Shown here: piece after piece, positions 21,043-35,200 of the stretch
Position numbering within the stretch: position 1 is the stretch's first letter
Layout of the letters: each line of letters begins with the position of its first letter
Assembly: GCA_033557835.1 (NCBI GenBank)
Contig: JAWQRO010000331.1
Location: 1 to 42,697, forward strand
Origin: Helochares maculicollis
Taxonomy: Eukaryota; Arthropoda; Insecta; Coleoptera; Hydrophilidae
Length of the DNA stretch: 42,697 bases
Direction: 5' to 3'
Translations under genes and position numbers: made by a program
Notes under the pieces: generated by a model
Told to the model about the DNA's origin: nothing
Seen by the model: only the letters and a program-made list of their open reading frames with translations
The model's database searches: none

Positions 21043-24000
21043 ATGGATGACGATTGGGATGATTCTCCTGCCTCAAATTCACCCTTTGCTTTTGTGAGTA
21101 TTAAGTATTTAAATCTTATTTGTAGACAGGTTATGTTTTTTCTGATGCGCAACTTTAATGCTACCACGTTTCTGTGTTTAGATATGTTTTTACTCAATTA
21201 TAGATAGTATTTTTAAATATATCCGACTTTTCATTGTTTAGGACTTTGAACTCTTCACATTTTTCCAAATCAGGTTCCTATATATATGTAGAAGCATATG
21301 AAACATCTATAAAACAAATTGTCTTCTTCTTCCATCTCTACACTGGAATTCATCGACTTGCAGAATGTACCGATGCTATTTTTGTAGGAAAATTTTCAAA
21401 TACTTGCTAAACTTTGGTGTATTTGAGCAAGTCATGTATGTACTTACAGTATGTTGATAGAAAATTATTTTCAACAGAGTCATCAAAAACATGTACGCTG
21501 CAATTGCGGTAACGACTACATACATGCAGCTTGTATTTGAGAAAATATTTTCTGCTTAAGAAAAACAAGTACTTAATAAAATGCTTGCATTATAGTAAGT
21601 TGCTTGAAACTTTAGAAAGCATAGAGTAGTTTTGTTGATAAGGCACATTATATTTTCAAAAATTGATTGTATTTACTTCTCATAATAATGTTAAATTATC
21701 TAGACAATCTGTTTTGAGATGTGCTTGTTTTCAATTCTCGCATTAGATAATTTCAGACAAACCAAAGTTTATTCCAGCAAATTTTTAAATAACTTAAAAT
21801 TTCCCCCAAAATATTATTAATTTGTAGTGTGATGTATTTCTTGTATAACAAGTACTAGAATGCACCATTTTAGATCTGTACTGCAAAATTAATATATTGC
21901 AACAATTAAAAAAAAATACTCTTCTGTTTTCGATGCTCTTGTTACAAATGTGAAAGTATGCAGCGCAGAGTTAAAATAAAATTAGTCATTTTCATTTAGA
22001 GTTTAAGCATTATAACATTTTTTTTCAGTTTTTGTATTGTACATTAATAATATGGTTCAAATAATGAAATCTAATTACTTTTTAATAACAAAATAAATAT
22101 TAATATGGAATATAACTAAATTGCAAGAAAATATTTACACAACTTTTTATGATCCCTCACTACTACAATAAAATGTTTCTTATTGCAATATAAAAGTAAT
22201 TGGTTGCTTTAAAATGCAGCTAATCGAAGTGTTTACGTGATTATCTAAAACAACTAACTGTCTTTATTAATGGTTAATAGTGCAATATATATTATTATAA
22301 ACTGCTCACTAAGAATATAATAATTACTGTTATTTAAATATTTCATAGCCAAACCTGAACAAAAAAAGTATGTATTGTAATAAACTAGACTGAGAGAAAG
22401 AGAAACCAATGGTTTCCTATATTTTCTGTTATATTTGCTCTGCCACCATTCTGTTTATTGCCTGTCTATCTATTCCTATCTTTATGGCATAACATTCTTA
22501 ACAATTTTCTAAATTGCACCAAATATTGATGAATCTGCAAATGCCGGCATAATGGCAGTTTTTATATTCCCTCTGTATAGGTTCTGTCTTATTACAATTA
22601 TCATTTATCAAACACCTAGTTATTCTGATTGTCTTACTAATATCTAACGAACTATATTCTACAATTTGCTTCATGCTGTATTCAATTTGCATTGCTTTTT
22701 GCATTCCTACATTGCAATACAGATTATAGTGAAGGGAAAAAATTACCGGTATGAATAATGCTCGAGATTTGAAGAAATCTTAGTGTTTTGAGAACCCCAG
22801 AACCCATTTTGACCATCTGTGAGTATAGATATATAAATTCGATAATGCAAAGGTTTGTAATCTGTCTTATCGCTATTAAGACAAAATTGGTAAGACCTTT
22901 TGGGACATGTTCGACCATTGAAAGTACCTTTTTACCAGTATAGTTTTTAAATTTTTTGAAGTAAACTAATAATTAAAATAGACCTATCAAATTATAATTT
23001 TGTTTGCAACTAAGAACTAATATATATGCAATTTCGACATGACGGGAGCACCAGAAGTGCTGTAAATTGTTTTTTATTTTTAAATAAGTCATTAAGTAGG
23101 ACATTGAAATTAAAAACAAACAACAAATTGACATGCTAAGAACGTTATAGTTAATAAAAACAAATAGTGTTATGTAAATTGGAAAGTCAAAAGTGGGACT
23201 TTGTCTGCATAAGATTTTTGTAAATTTATAATTGATAGTCTAAAATTAGATACCTATGCAAAATTTTCAGAGTCTTAATTAGAAACTGCTTAATAATATT
23301 TTTTTTAAATACAAGACTTTGCACATTACTTAAATTCATATTTAAAATTGCACCTTAAACACTATTGAAATAATTGCTAAATAAAAAAAGTAAATTTTTA
23401 GGAAGAGTTTAAAGTCATTTTAGACCGGATCAAATATTCTTCATGCTAATATTATAATCTTTTTTTTTCACATAGGCTGAACCATCATATGATACAGGCA
23501 GTAACTTCAGTCGTGGAAGAGGTTTCTCTTCAACTTATAGCGATGAACCTTTAGGAGGTAAAAATGGTTATTAACTGATACACATAGTATTTTTAACCAA
23601 GGAAACTTTTTTCGTAGGTAATGATTTTGAATCCATGGGAGGATGGAATAATGATCAATCAAGTGATCGTCCTAGAGGAGGTATGGTAATTTATAATTAA
23701 TAATTTCTTAGTGAAAACTAATTTTATTGTAGGTCGTGGAGGACGAGGAGGTGGACACAGCAGAGGCAATGCTAGAGGTAGAGGTGGCAGGGGAGGAGGA
23801 AACAGATATGAAAGTAGTCCAAATGGCGATTCCTGGGGAAGGAGTGCAAATACTGATGGGAATGGGTGGGGGAACAATGATAATGATGCTTGGGGGTCTA
23901 GTGAAAATACAAATGGAAATGGATTTGGCGGAGATGATGGTTTTGGGGGTGGTGATTTTCATGAGAGAGGGAGGGGTCGAGGCCGAGGCAGAGGTGGGCG

Positions 24001-26495
24001 TGGTCGAGGCAGGGGTGGTGGAGATAGAAATGGTGGCATGGGCTTTGGTAATGAAGATGATTCTGGATTTCCACCAGAAGGTAAATTTTTCTTTTTCCAA
24101 AAATATGCGTAGTATTTACTAAAATTTATACTTTGCATTTTCATTACAGAAAAGAAACGGGAAATATACATTCCACCTGAAACTACAGATGAGAACGAAT
24201 TATTTACTAGTGGCAATAAAAGTGGAATCAATTTTAATAAATATGATTCTATTGAAGTTAAGGTTAGTTCTACATTAGATTCATAAAAGCCACTTTGAAA
24301 TATGTGTTTTTAATAGAATATATTAACATTCCTTTATGATTAATTCCATGTATGTGTATTGTAATAATTTTTAGACAACTGGTGAAAATGTACCGCCAGC
24401 AATCCGGTCTTTTAGTGATGCAAGCTTAAGACCTCTTCTTGTTGAAAACATCAAGAAATCTGGATACACAGTCCCTACACCCGTGCAAAAACATGCTATA
24501 CCTATTATTATGGCCGGTAGAGATTTAATGGCTTGTGCTCAAACAGGCTCGGGAAAAACAGTCAGTAATACAAATAAAATATATGTGAGCAAAATATCAA
24601 CTATTTCATTTCTAGGCCGCCTTTCTATTGCCAATTATTCATCGCCTGATAAGCGATCCAATAGATTTAGTCAATGGATCCTGCGCTGAACCACAAGCTA
24701 TCATAGTGTCTCCCACCCGAGAATTAGCTATTCAAATTTACCAAGAGGCCCGAAAGTTTGCATTAAGCTCTATCATTAGAGTTGTAATTGCATATGGTGG
24801 GACATCCGTTGGGTACCAACGAAGCCAATTAGAAGTTAGTGTAACAATAACTAAAAGTTCTTTGTCTCTTAAATTTACTTGTTATTTTGTTGCAGAAAGG
24901 CTGCCACATTTTAGTTTGTACTCCTGGGCGAATGCATGATTTTGTCAATAAAGGTCTCATGTCTTTCAAATCCACAAAGTTTGTAGTTTTAGATGAAGCT
25001 GATCGTATGTTAGATATGGGTTTTTTACCTGAAATGGAAAGCTTGTTAACTCATTCATCTATGTCTGCTGTGGTAAGTATTGTTATAATTATTTTAAGTT
25101 ATGTGGGCTCTAATTACTTATTATTTTAATTATATTTCATGCTCCAGAACTTTAAGGTATACAAACATTCTAGCAAATTATCTCTTTTATTAATTTCGTA
25201 ACTTATTAACAGGGTGAGAGACAAACTCTCATGTTTTCTGCAACTTTCCCAGAAGAAATCCAAAGATTAGCTGGACAATTTTTAGACAATTACATATTTA
25301 TAGCAGTAGGAATAGTAGGAGGTGCTTGTGAAGATGTAGAGCAACACTTTTTCCAAGTAGATAAATTTAATAAACGAAAGAAGCTTTTAGAAATCCTCAA
25401 AGAAGAAGGTACACTTATTCCGCTATTATGTTATATTAAATTTCAATTAATTTCTTTAAATTTTAGGTACTGAAAGAACTTTGGTATTTGTTGAAACAAA
25501 AAGAACAGCAGATTTCATAGCAACCTTTTTATGTGAGAATGATTTGCCCACAACTAGTATACATGGTGACCGGCTCCAAAGAGAACGGGAAGAAGCATTA
25601 AATGACTTTAAAAGTGGTAGGCGACATATACTTGTCGCTACTGGAGTTGCCGCCAGAGGCCTAGATATTAAAGACGTTAAACATGTAATTAACTTTGATT
25701 TACCAAAACAAATCGAAGAATATGTACATAGAATTGGGCGAACTGGACGTGTAGGGAATAGAGGTAAAGCAACTAGTTTCTTTGATAGCAGTCAAGATGG
25801 TCAAATAGCTAGCTCGCTCAAAACAATCCTACAAAATGCGCATCAGGCAGTGCCAGATTGGTTAGGATTTGCAAATGGAGGTGGTTATGAAACATCTACT
25901 TTCGGTGGAACTGATTTTCGTAATGTAAGTCTTAATTCTTATAACTTCACTTGTGTAAGAACAAAGTCATTCTTGAAATAAATTGTGTTCATAGTTATAG
26001 CTTTTCTTAGTTCTGAGCATTTTGGAACTTTTGACAGTGAATTATATTAATTTTTTTATTATGCATTTCTAATAACAATAAAATGTAAATATACTAATTA
26101 TGATAAACTCCAATTGTGTGCAGCAATTATAAATGAAATAATTTCTTGCTAAAGATATATAATAAAAAAAGCAGCGTTAGTGTTTTCGAAATTTATTTAT
26201 ATATATATATATATATAATTGATGTTAATATTATGAATTACACTATTTAGTAGCTATAGATGTTTATTTAGCTTTTAGTCTTAACAGTTTCGCTTCATTC
26301 TAACAAGTAGCATCGTCAAAAGTGACGTTTTTATTTATTTTGTATGTATGTATGTATATGTAAATATGTATAATATATACACAACAAATAAGTTGCCCAT
26401 AATTTTAATATTTACGACCTTTAATTTTTTTACAGGAAGAAGATTTTTCCAAGTCTACTTCCAATGATTTGGCAGAAGCAGAAGAAGTCTGGTAA
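21043..26495 (+). CDS. vas: Vasa, germline DEAD-box ATP-dependent RNA helicase (DDX4)
   Basis: Vasa is the germ-cell RNA helicase of germ granules, active in translation control and piRNA amplification. Coding exons: 21043-21093, 23476-23557, 23618-23680, 23733-24080, 24150-24262, 24375-24560, 24616-24834, 24896-25072, 25213-25408, 25467-25924, 26436-26495. They join to 650 aa. The N-terminal third is disordered: RGG boxes at about residues 67-90 and 144-162 (targets for arginine methylation and Tudor binding) flank a W/F-G-rich segment. No CCHC zinc knuckle is present. The helicase core is complete: Q motif before residue 260, AQTGSGKT 274-281, PTRELAIQ, TPGR 363-366, DEAD 387-390, SAT 422-424, ARGLD, HRIGRTGR 566-573. 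The acidic C-terminus ending EEVW and the AHQAVPDWL block separate Vasa from its paralogue PL10/Belle. Intron 1 is 2.4 kb. Confidence 0.95.
21094..23475 (+). other. Intron 1 of vasa
   Basis: This 2.4-kb AT-rich intron (donor TTT|GTGAGT, acceptor TTTCACATAG) shows no exon or nested gene that I can support on either strand. A 68-codon and a 64-codon minus-strand frame at 22.5-22.9 kb have no recognisable similarity. Confidence 0.55.
26199..26217. repeat. TA dinucleotide microsatellite in vasa intron 10
   Basis: An uninterrupted TA run of about 19 bases; a short GTAT tetranucleotide run follows at 26341-26357. Both lie within the last vasa intron (25925-26435). Confidence 0.85.
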
Positions 26496-28915
26496 TTCCA
26501 ATTTTAACAGAGTATTGTACTCCAGTAAATATAATGTATTTACTTTTAAAGACTATTGCATCCGCCATGATATTATAATCTTACCAGTTACCTTTTTTTA
26601 ATGTTTTGATAATTTTTTTGCCTTAGATGAATAAGCTTTAGTTTATGTTTAAATATCATCTGTTAATTTTATTATATCGATATAATTTTGTTGATGTATG
26701 TGAACAGATTAATTTGTTTCTTGTTTAAAAATTTTTTATTGTACCTTAGAAAATAGTTTCATTTTTCTATTTAGAACAGTATTGAAACTGTTTGTTCTGC
26801 TTGAAAATTTGAAAGAAATTTAAGCAATGAAAAAGGTGGGCATATGTTCCTAGTTTTGTTATACTTTGTTGCCCATGTGGTCTTCCAAAAATTGTACTTA
26901 ATACTTGTAAGTGATTACAAAATTATACTGTTTTAAACCATTTTGTGAAAGACTTCTCTAATTCATTGATGAAACTTAAAAGCAGCACAAATAGTCATTA
27001 CATTGAACTGTTGAAAATGCTGTGATCTATTATAGTAGTCACACTATTTTATCATTCCTGTTAACTTTTCACATATTTTTGAATATAGAATTTTATATGT
27101 GAGTTATTCTAATTTTTAAATATCTATCCTTCATCCATATAATTCTCCAGATTTTAAATGTTGGTCTGATCAACAAGATTAAAACAAAATATTTATATAC
27201 AAACTCATACTAAAATTGAGCTTGATGAATCTCCCGAAAAGATAAAATAAGAATTTAAAGTTACAGAAGAACTCCAGATTTCATACTATACTCCCCAAGC
27301 AGAAGTATATTTGTAGAAAATACGAAACAAAAGGTGAATAAAACAAAAATATAGAATGTTACATTTAGAAATCAAAAGTAATTTAGAAAAATAAGAAATG
27401 GTTTATCCTGAGAATAGGGAATATATCAACACAAAGAGCACATATCAAAGTTAGAAACAAGAATAAATGACATTGATTGGGTTTCTACCCATCTTATGTT
27501 ATTATATAAACAATAAGTTGGAAAGTGTCATTTCCATTATCCTGGATTATTCTTGAATTATAACAAAAAATACAAGTTTGAAGTAATCATTAAGATCAAC
27601 TTGAAAATATTTATATACTAAATTGTACTGATTTTTAGGCTGTATATAAAATTGCAACTTGACCTCAATCTTATGGACTAATTCATTTGAGAAAAAATTA
27701 AAAATTGTTGGGTAACAGGTATTTCCAGTCTTTGTAAATTTTAACCAATCAACAGTTTTGCTATAAGAGTCATCTGCCAAATTTCGTCACTTTAGCTTAC
27801 ATATTCCGAGTGCTGTCATGTTTACATGTACACAATGTGCAAAAAATTATCAAAAAAGGGTTTAGAAGCCCTCAAAAGGTCATTTATTAAAATCTCAAAT
27901 ATGATTTTTTAACACAATACCTTCATATGCTTCATAACATAATTGTTTCAATTCAAATTTTTAATAGTAATTTTATTTTCAAAAACTATGCAAATGTATT
28001 ATATTTTCTCTATCTTTTTTTTGTATATCCCATATCCCACACAATTTGAATTATCTCACTACTCTTATTACTGTTAATTTAGATTTAATAATACACCACA
28101 AATGAAAAGCTTAATGGCTACTTAAAGTAATATGTTTCCATCTGAAATGTTGCTTCTTGTCTTATACTTAAATGTCAAGTGAATCTAGATGCCCGAGTAA
28201 GTTAGGTCGATTATTTCAAAGACTTGAGAAAAAGATAAGGAATGAATAAAATTTGCAGAGATGGAATATGTTGAAAATATTTTATTCTAGGAATAAATTT
28301 ATATTTTAAAGCATTAGATTTTCTGCTGCACTTCGATATTCTACATTTGGGCCCTAAAAATTAACAAATATTTTGATTTTCTATTTTATCAACACATAAA
28401 AGTAGCAGTAGATTTTATATACCTTAACCAATCTAGGATTATATTATTAGGATATCCTCACATATAGCATGAATAAGGAGTTATTGAAAGGATTTATTTA
28501 TATTTACTATATTGGTATTAATACTTATCATCACAGCTCCTCAAAATGATGAGGCAGTGATTTGGTTGCAACCAAAGGGTTTAAGGAAGGAATAAACAGA
28601 TCCAAAAACAAATGAACTCAATTTTTTTAATAAAACGTAAACAGTAATGCATTATATATTCATTACAGTCATGATTTTTTTTAAATAGCTTGCAACAGTT
28701 GGTAAAATAAATATATTCCCTTTTTAATTCTTTCCCAATGAAAAAAATAGTTAATTTTTGTTGTTTGCTTTTGGTTATATTTTTTTGTAGAAAACAAAAA
28801 GGAAGATCTTCAGTTTTTTAGATTATAATTATAAAAATAATGGTTGATATAAAAACATTCTTACAAACTCAAAATAAATTACAAAAGATAATAAATAACT
28901 TTCTCAGCATCCTCT
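26496..28915. other. Intergenic between vasa and ORC4 (convergent 3' ends)
   Basis: The 3' flanks of vasa (plus) and ORC4 (minus) share this 2.4-kb AT-rich stretch. No gene was recognised. A minus-strand AATAAA (plus TTTATT at 28281-28286) is a possible but distant ORC4 poly(A) signal. The 77-codon minus-strand frame at 27547-27780 has no recognisable similarity. Confidence 0.45.
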
Positions 28916-30426
28916 TTACACTAAAGAACTAGTGGCCCATTGAATTAATTCTGTTGGTAAACCTGCAGATTTTTTAACAGCTTCAAATATTTGAGTTGAA
29001 GTTACTAACAGCTTGAACATTTGATATTCTTTTTGCAAACGCCCACCTCCTGCAGAAATCGATGAAATTAGTTCTAAATTTCGCAAATGTTCAAAAGCCT
29101 TCATTACAACCGACCTCTGGAATGACTGCATGTTGGCAGTGACATTCGAAAATTTTGCATATCTAGTGTAGATCATCTCAAAATTGAATGGTTGGTTATC
29201 ATAAATTTCTATATGATGCTTCATAGCAATGAGGACGCACAGTTCCAAAGCACTCAAATCTTGTAAAACACACACCACTTCGTCCATTTCAAAATCTAAC
29301 ATTTCTTCTTGGAAATCTTCAAATGTTATCACAGATTTCTTTTCATTTAACTTTGATACAATTGTTACCAACATATTTTTCAATATTTGTTCATTTGCAT
29401 TCAAGTCTAAAAGTCGTTGCATGAGCTGAATTAACTTTTTATTTTTCATTAAATTTTTGATTTCATTGTTCCATTGTTTTTTAAAAGTTGCTGATATTTT
29501 TAACTGTTTTTCATTCCCTAATTTTAACAGGTTTTCTATCTTACTTAAACGGGCATCTAATACAGACAATGTAGAATCTTCTCTTTGACCTGAGAACATG
29601 AATATTTGTCGGTGCGAAAATCTTGATTTCACTCGTTTTTCCAACAACTCAATAACATCCAATCGGCAAGTTATCCCTAAAACAATAAATAAAGATCAAA
29701 TGTTGACACTAATATATAAGCCCACATATTTAGATAAATATCCTCTGTATGTTACATTAGAAATATTTACGGTCCAACATAGTTACTTCAATGTACCATA
29801 ATTGAAGCTATTGAATATTATTTGAACCTACCAAAAACACATATGGGTGTTTGTGCAGATTGTGATACATCAAAGAGATTATACAGTAGTGTTTGGTTAT
29901 GATGTGCACAAAATAAATCAAATTCATCTAGTATAAAAATTACACTTTTAGCAGTAGCCTTTTGTCCAGTCTTCAGGCAAGCAAGTAAAAAAGCCAAGTT
30001 TTCTGCAAAACTTCCAAAAACTTTTCCGTCGACTGCATTGTCTAAATTCATTTGTGATGTTACGCTTTTTAAAGCTAATCGATCATCTGTGTGTATTAAT
30101 CCATGCAACCGTACAAAAACTGCGTTTACAGCATAGTTTTTATTGTTATTTAAGTCATTTATAACATCATTAATAAGCTGCAAATATGCTGAAATTAGAC
30201 TTCAAATGTTTAAAGTAAAATTGAATACTACCGCAGTTTTTCCAACTCCTCGGGGTCCTATTAGAAGCGCTGAATTAGATTCACCAGTTTCTACTGTTCG
30301 TTTCAATAAATCGAAAATTTGTCTACCTTCATTTTCAAAATTATCAGAGTCAATTTTTGTATTGAAAATTTTGTTTTTTAGATATTTTCTGGTATTTAAT
30401 ATATCAGTAATAAGGCTATTCGTCAT
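28916..30426 (-). CDS. ORC4: Origin recognition complex subunit 4
   Basis: ORC4 is an AAA+ subunit of the six-protein origin recognition complex that marks replication origins and loads the MCM helicase. Coding exons in order of transcription: 30426-30232, 30177-29832, 29676-28916. They join to 433 aa (human 436). Walker A is GPRGVGKT at residues 57-64, and Walker B is the conserved VIFILDEFDLF. The flanking block HHNQTLLYNLFDVSQSAQTP is almost unchanged from vertebrates, followed across the second intron by TCRLDVIELLEKRVKSRFSH. The C-terminal winged-helix region ends with VVMKAFEHLRNLELI and WATSSLV. The 54-nt first intron has two nearby AG acceptors; only the one at 30178 keeps the frame. 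The middle region (about residues 215-290) is poorly conserved, as in other species. The gene is divergent from Cht2. Confidence 0.95.
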
Positions 30427-32220
30427 TTTTAATTAAAAATAAATTTTGCCGCCTTATTCTTATGTATATGGAATTTTAAATGCATACATAACCTCACTGC
30501 ACACTTTCTTTGAATCTATATAGTTCGATATAGTTATATGTAGATGCCGCTACAATACTTTGCCTGACACTATTAAACATTAAATACGAGGGATATATCG
30601 AAGCTATGTTACAATATTAAATTAAGATGCAATGGTTTAACCACTGAGATGATCTTGCTTTTAGATAAGCTTATGAAAATTCATAGCTGGGTGATGAATT
30701 ACAACAAACAACAGATCGGGTGTCTGAAATTTTCACTAATTATTTTAAAAAAAAAAGGTTATAACGACTTAGTTTTTGAACATCTTGGTTGCAGATCCAA
30801 ATAATCTAAATGTTCGTTACTATTTATTTAAGAGCTCCAAAAATTATATAATAAAAAATTGTAATAAAATTGTGTAGATTGGTCAAGCTTCTTAACATTC
30901 ATTGACAAAATTTAATTCGAGATCGGCATCATTTGTTAACAGAAAAAATAAAATCTAATTCGATTAGTTTCGAAAAAGGTGTGAACATGAATAAGATTTA
31001 GGAAAAAAACCCAAATCTTTTTGGTAGAACAGTTGCTTAGAAAATTGGAATGTCATTTGTGAAGACAGCAAAGTATTGATACATATTTAACACTTGGAGT
31101 AGATAACAGATGTACCAAAACACGTGCTAAAACACTCTGTCGTGGTATTGAAATTATTGTTTGGAAGATTTTACCTAAAAGAGTTTAAAATGCGAAAACT
31201 ATTATTTTCTTTAATTCATAATAAATTAACTTTATTCTGGCCTTATTTGGCTCTCTGCCTCTATGCTAAATATGATAAGGCTTCGTATAAAAAAAGCAAA
31301 CAAGTAAATTGTACAAAAAACTGATAATTTACTACAGGAATATAATTAACAAAATATCAAAAAGTAGGTGTTAAATAAAAATATCAGAACTTATGAATTT
31401 GAAAATTTATTGCAAAAACATTTTTCCTTTCAGATATAAATCCACGTGGGCTAAGTTGATATATTTATTGGTTTACCTTTGACTCCCCCGCATATGTAAA
31501 ATATTGCATTTAACGGGACTTTTTTATAAAAAATGTTGGAAGCCTACATTTAATATTTATACACATTAGTCATAGATTTCTATATCTTATAAATTTTATT
31601 GACAAAGATTCGCATTTTTTGTGAAATTTCGATAAGTCCGCAACGAAAATAAGATAAGAAGATTTGCGGTTATGGTTTATGAAGTCTGTGATACACTACA
31701 GTCCTCTTTAAAATTTATTTAGTTAGTATACTTGCACGTACAGAAAAGTGATCGCGAAATGTAAACCAATTTGAAGACTTTCGTAAAGAAAATATTTCGC
31801 ATGTATTAGATAATCTCTAATCAACAATTGAATCGAAGAATAGAAATAATTAATTATTGTCTAAAACTTTCATTGTTTCATGGTCTCATCGTGTGGCATT
31901 ATAAGACTTTTCTCTTAACAGGTTTTATTTATATTATTAATTCAAAGTGCATTCTATCTTTATTTGACCAAGACGTTGAAATGAGAGGTGTTATTGCCCT
32001 CTGTCTTGCCGTTCACCGCACAAACGTATTCTCCAAGTGAAAGGAATCTTATGCTTCCTACCACAGTTCAGTCAGCCTATGGGTATGTTGTCTTGCTTCC
32101 ACTAACTGATTTTCTCTAAAAGACCACCACAGATAAGGTTTTGTTGTTTCACATTAACGGTAAACCTCGCAAAATGCAAAACAAGCCCGTATTGTTATAA
32201 AATTGGTTCATTTTGCGAAA
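30427..32220. promoter_or_regulatory. Divergent intergenic region between ORC4 and Cht2
   Basis: These 1.8 kb separate the two start codons and must contain both promoters, but no core promoter motif was recognised. The sequence from about 31980 to 32220 is less AT-rich and is the likely Cht2 promoter/5'UTR. Small open frames at 31124-31324 and 31828-32040 have no family similarity. Confidence 0.45.
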
Positions 32221-35200
32221 ATGACTTGTGTTGTTGGAAAGTGTAGTGCTGTGCTTTTCATAATTTCTGCAGTACTTTTGGAATTAACAAACGCAATTAT
32301 AGGCAAGTTATTTCTTTAAATTATTCATGACGATTAAGAAAATTTTTTACTAATTCCAGTTTGGCACATTTTAAACTTATAATATATTACAATATTATTT
32401 TTAAAAATGGAAACCGCAACTTTGGGTAAATATAATATATACGTTTAAATTCAAAATTTTTAGCTAAAATTTTACCATGAATATATATGTGCTACAATAT
32501 GCAAACCAAATTTGTTGGCGCAAAACTCCTCTCAAGGAGAACACGAATGTGTAAATATCAATTAGAATACCAAGAATATCAAGAACCACATACAGGTTGA
32601 ATTCTTAATGAACTAGTCATTAATTTTTATATTTTAGTTTTTAGTATCCAGTTTAGGGCAACAATGAATCATTGCCGATGATTCATTTATTTCTGGAAGA
32701 AAGTTCTCATTTGAAATAAAAAACCATCTATAATCCATTATTAACAACGACATTGAAATTAGAAAGGAGAAAAATATTTCCTTGTTGAAACTATATTAGT
32801 AAATCGTATTTACCTGATCACCAATGAACAAGAAATAAATATTTCTCGGTAAAAATATTCGGTTATATGTTTTTGAATTATTTTTCTTATTCCAATATCA
32901 CTTAAAATCTTTTGTAAATCATTCATAATCAACGATTGTTATCTTTGATTGTGACAATTTATATTTACATCAATTCAATAAATGAAATCGGAAAAAGTTG
33001 GTTTACAAACTGAAATGAGTTAAAGAAAGTAATTACTGACAAACTCTCACTTTTAAATATGCGTAAATTTATAATTGCCATTAACTTTTTACAGGACCGA
33101 CACATGGAAAAGTGGTAGTATGTTATGTAGGTACATGGGCAGTGTACAGGCCAGGAAGAGGATCTTTTGCAATAGAACACATTGACCCTACATTATGCAC
33201 TCATGTAATTTATTCCTTTGCTGGACTAAATGTAACTTATGATGGAATTCGTTCTTTAGGTAAGTCCAAATAGGGTGAACTGATACTTCAGTTTTGAAAT
33301 ATCCACATACCTGATATATAGGCAAACAAATTTACATCTCGGAATTATCAAAAACAAATAGCAAGATGACAACGTTTAATTTCGAATTTATTAGAATAAA
33401 AATGGAGTTGACCTATAAATCGGGAACGAATTATAGCGACGTCGACATCAACACATGCTATCATGTTTTAGGCACTTTTGTAAGATTTCATCAGTTTATT
33501 TTATTATTAAACACATTATCACTTATAAAATGGTAGACATAATTACAACATTTAGTTTTTCTGATCCTCAAGTAGACGTTTTTTAATATTTCAAATGTCG
33601 AAGCAAGTAGTTGCTTAAAAAAATATTCCAGAATAACTGTTCATCATTCTTAAGTTAATAACTTTTTACAGATCCATGGCAGGATTTGACTGAAAATTAT
33701 GGTAAAGGAGGATATGGGCGTATGGTAGAATTAAAAGACAAATATCCACATTTAAAAGTAACTTTGGCCATTGGTGGATGGAATGAAGGTTCCACTAACT
33801 ATTCACAATTAGCAAGCAATCCCGGAAGAAGAAGTAGATTTGTAGCTAACGCATTGGAATTTATCAGGTTTGGTTATTCACAAACAGTTTCAAAATTTTC
33901 AAATATAAATTTACCACACAAATATAAATTTGCTAGATTGATTAATTTTATATGCCTTTCTTAATGAACAAAAATGGCTCCCTGAGGTAACTGCTCTTGA
34001 AATCATTGAATAAGATTAAAGTGGATTAAAAATGAGTGGTATACCACAATTCAAAATCTTCATATTTCATATAGATACAATCTGCTTATAATTGATTCTG
34101 CATAAACACAACATATCTGCTTTTATATCAGAAAGTTCAATATGTACATTTGCTGCATCAGAAGACCAATTGTTTTCAAAGTCCTGCGATTAATTTTTCA
34201 TTACTCCTTATGTAGATATTTATGAAATGTGTAAGAATCCTTACTTGATAAAAAGTGATTTGTTTTCATCTGTGTTACTATTATAAGCATATAAAAACTA
34301 GATCACTAGAAGTACTAATAATTTTATTATCACAGTTCAGATCAGCAATTTATATTTCATGTTTTACGAATGCACTAGTAGTAATTACAATTGCAATAGT
34401 AATTAATCATATGGAAAATAACGTCACATAAAAAGTCTCAGATTGGTTGTGGTTCAAATGTTGTTGGAGCTATGGTGAGCTTTATTGTTAAATAAATAAA
34501 GTTTGTGAATTTGAGCTCTTGAAACATGATTATTAAGTAAGTTTTAGACTATGCATATCCATGACTGTTGAGTGGAAACTATCTCAACATTTTTAACAAG
34601 CTACATTGAATGTGGCATCACTCTACATTGATTTAAATAACTACAACAAATATTCATTAAAACTCAACGTAACTTTTGCATTTAAATTAAGAAAAACCTT
34701 GAACTTTAAGATTTAGATGAAATATTTGTATATATGCTCATTTGAATAAGATTTCTATGCTTTTAACATATATTGGTATTAGTTTAAAATTTTTAAAATT
34801 ACATTATTTGCAGAAAATATAAATTTGATGGCTTAGATCTGGATTGGGAATTCCCTGGCAAAAGAGGAGGTGGACCAGAGGATAAAGTGAATTTTCTACT
34901 TTTAGTTAAGGTAATTAACATCTAAATGTGTAACAAAAATATTATATTTCCTTAAATGCTGCTACTCCTAATTATTTGTTCAGATTGTGTTAGTAAAAAA
35001 TAAAAAATTTGTAGGAACTATGGTCAGCTTTCAGAAAATACAATCTTCTTTTGACAGCTGCCTTTGGTGCAGGTAAAGACACAATTGACTTGGCATATGA
35101 TGTCCAAGGATTATCATATTACCTTGATTACATCCATATGATGTGTTATGATTATCATGGATCTTGGGATCAAAAGACTGGTCCTAATGCTCCTTTAAAA

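Noticed and set aside
23659..24231. Long minus-strand and second plus-strand open frames across the vasa RGG exon
   Set aside because: They are shadows of the GC-rich, low-complexity RGG/FG coding sequence; their translations are Pro/Leu/Ser/Thr- or Glu/Met/Val-rich low-complexity runs without splice or family support.
24483..25129. Reading the vasa helicase exons as belonging to PL10/Belle (DDX3)
   Set aside because: The acidic C-terminus ending in tryptophan and the block after motif VI fit Vasa, and the DDX3-specific N-terminal eIF4E-binding motif is absent.
30178..30200. Alternative ORC4 acceptor 11 nt upstream of the chosen one
   Set aside because: Using the first AG after the polypyrimidine stretch gives a frame that stops within about ten codons; only the second AG restores the ORC4 sequence.
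31828..32040. 70-codon plus-strand frame upstream of Cht2
   Set aside because: No recognisable protein; it lies in the probable promoter/5'UTR, and Cht2 has its own signal-peptide start at 32221.
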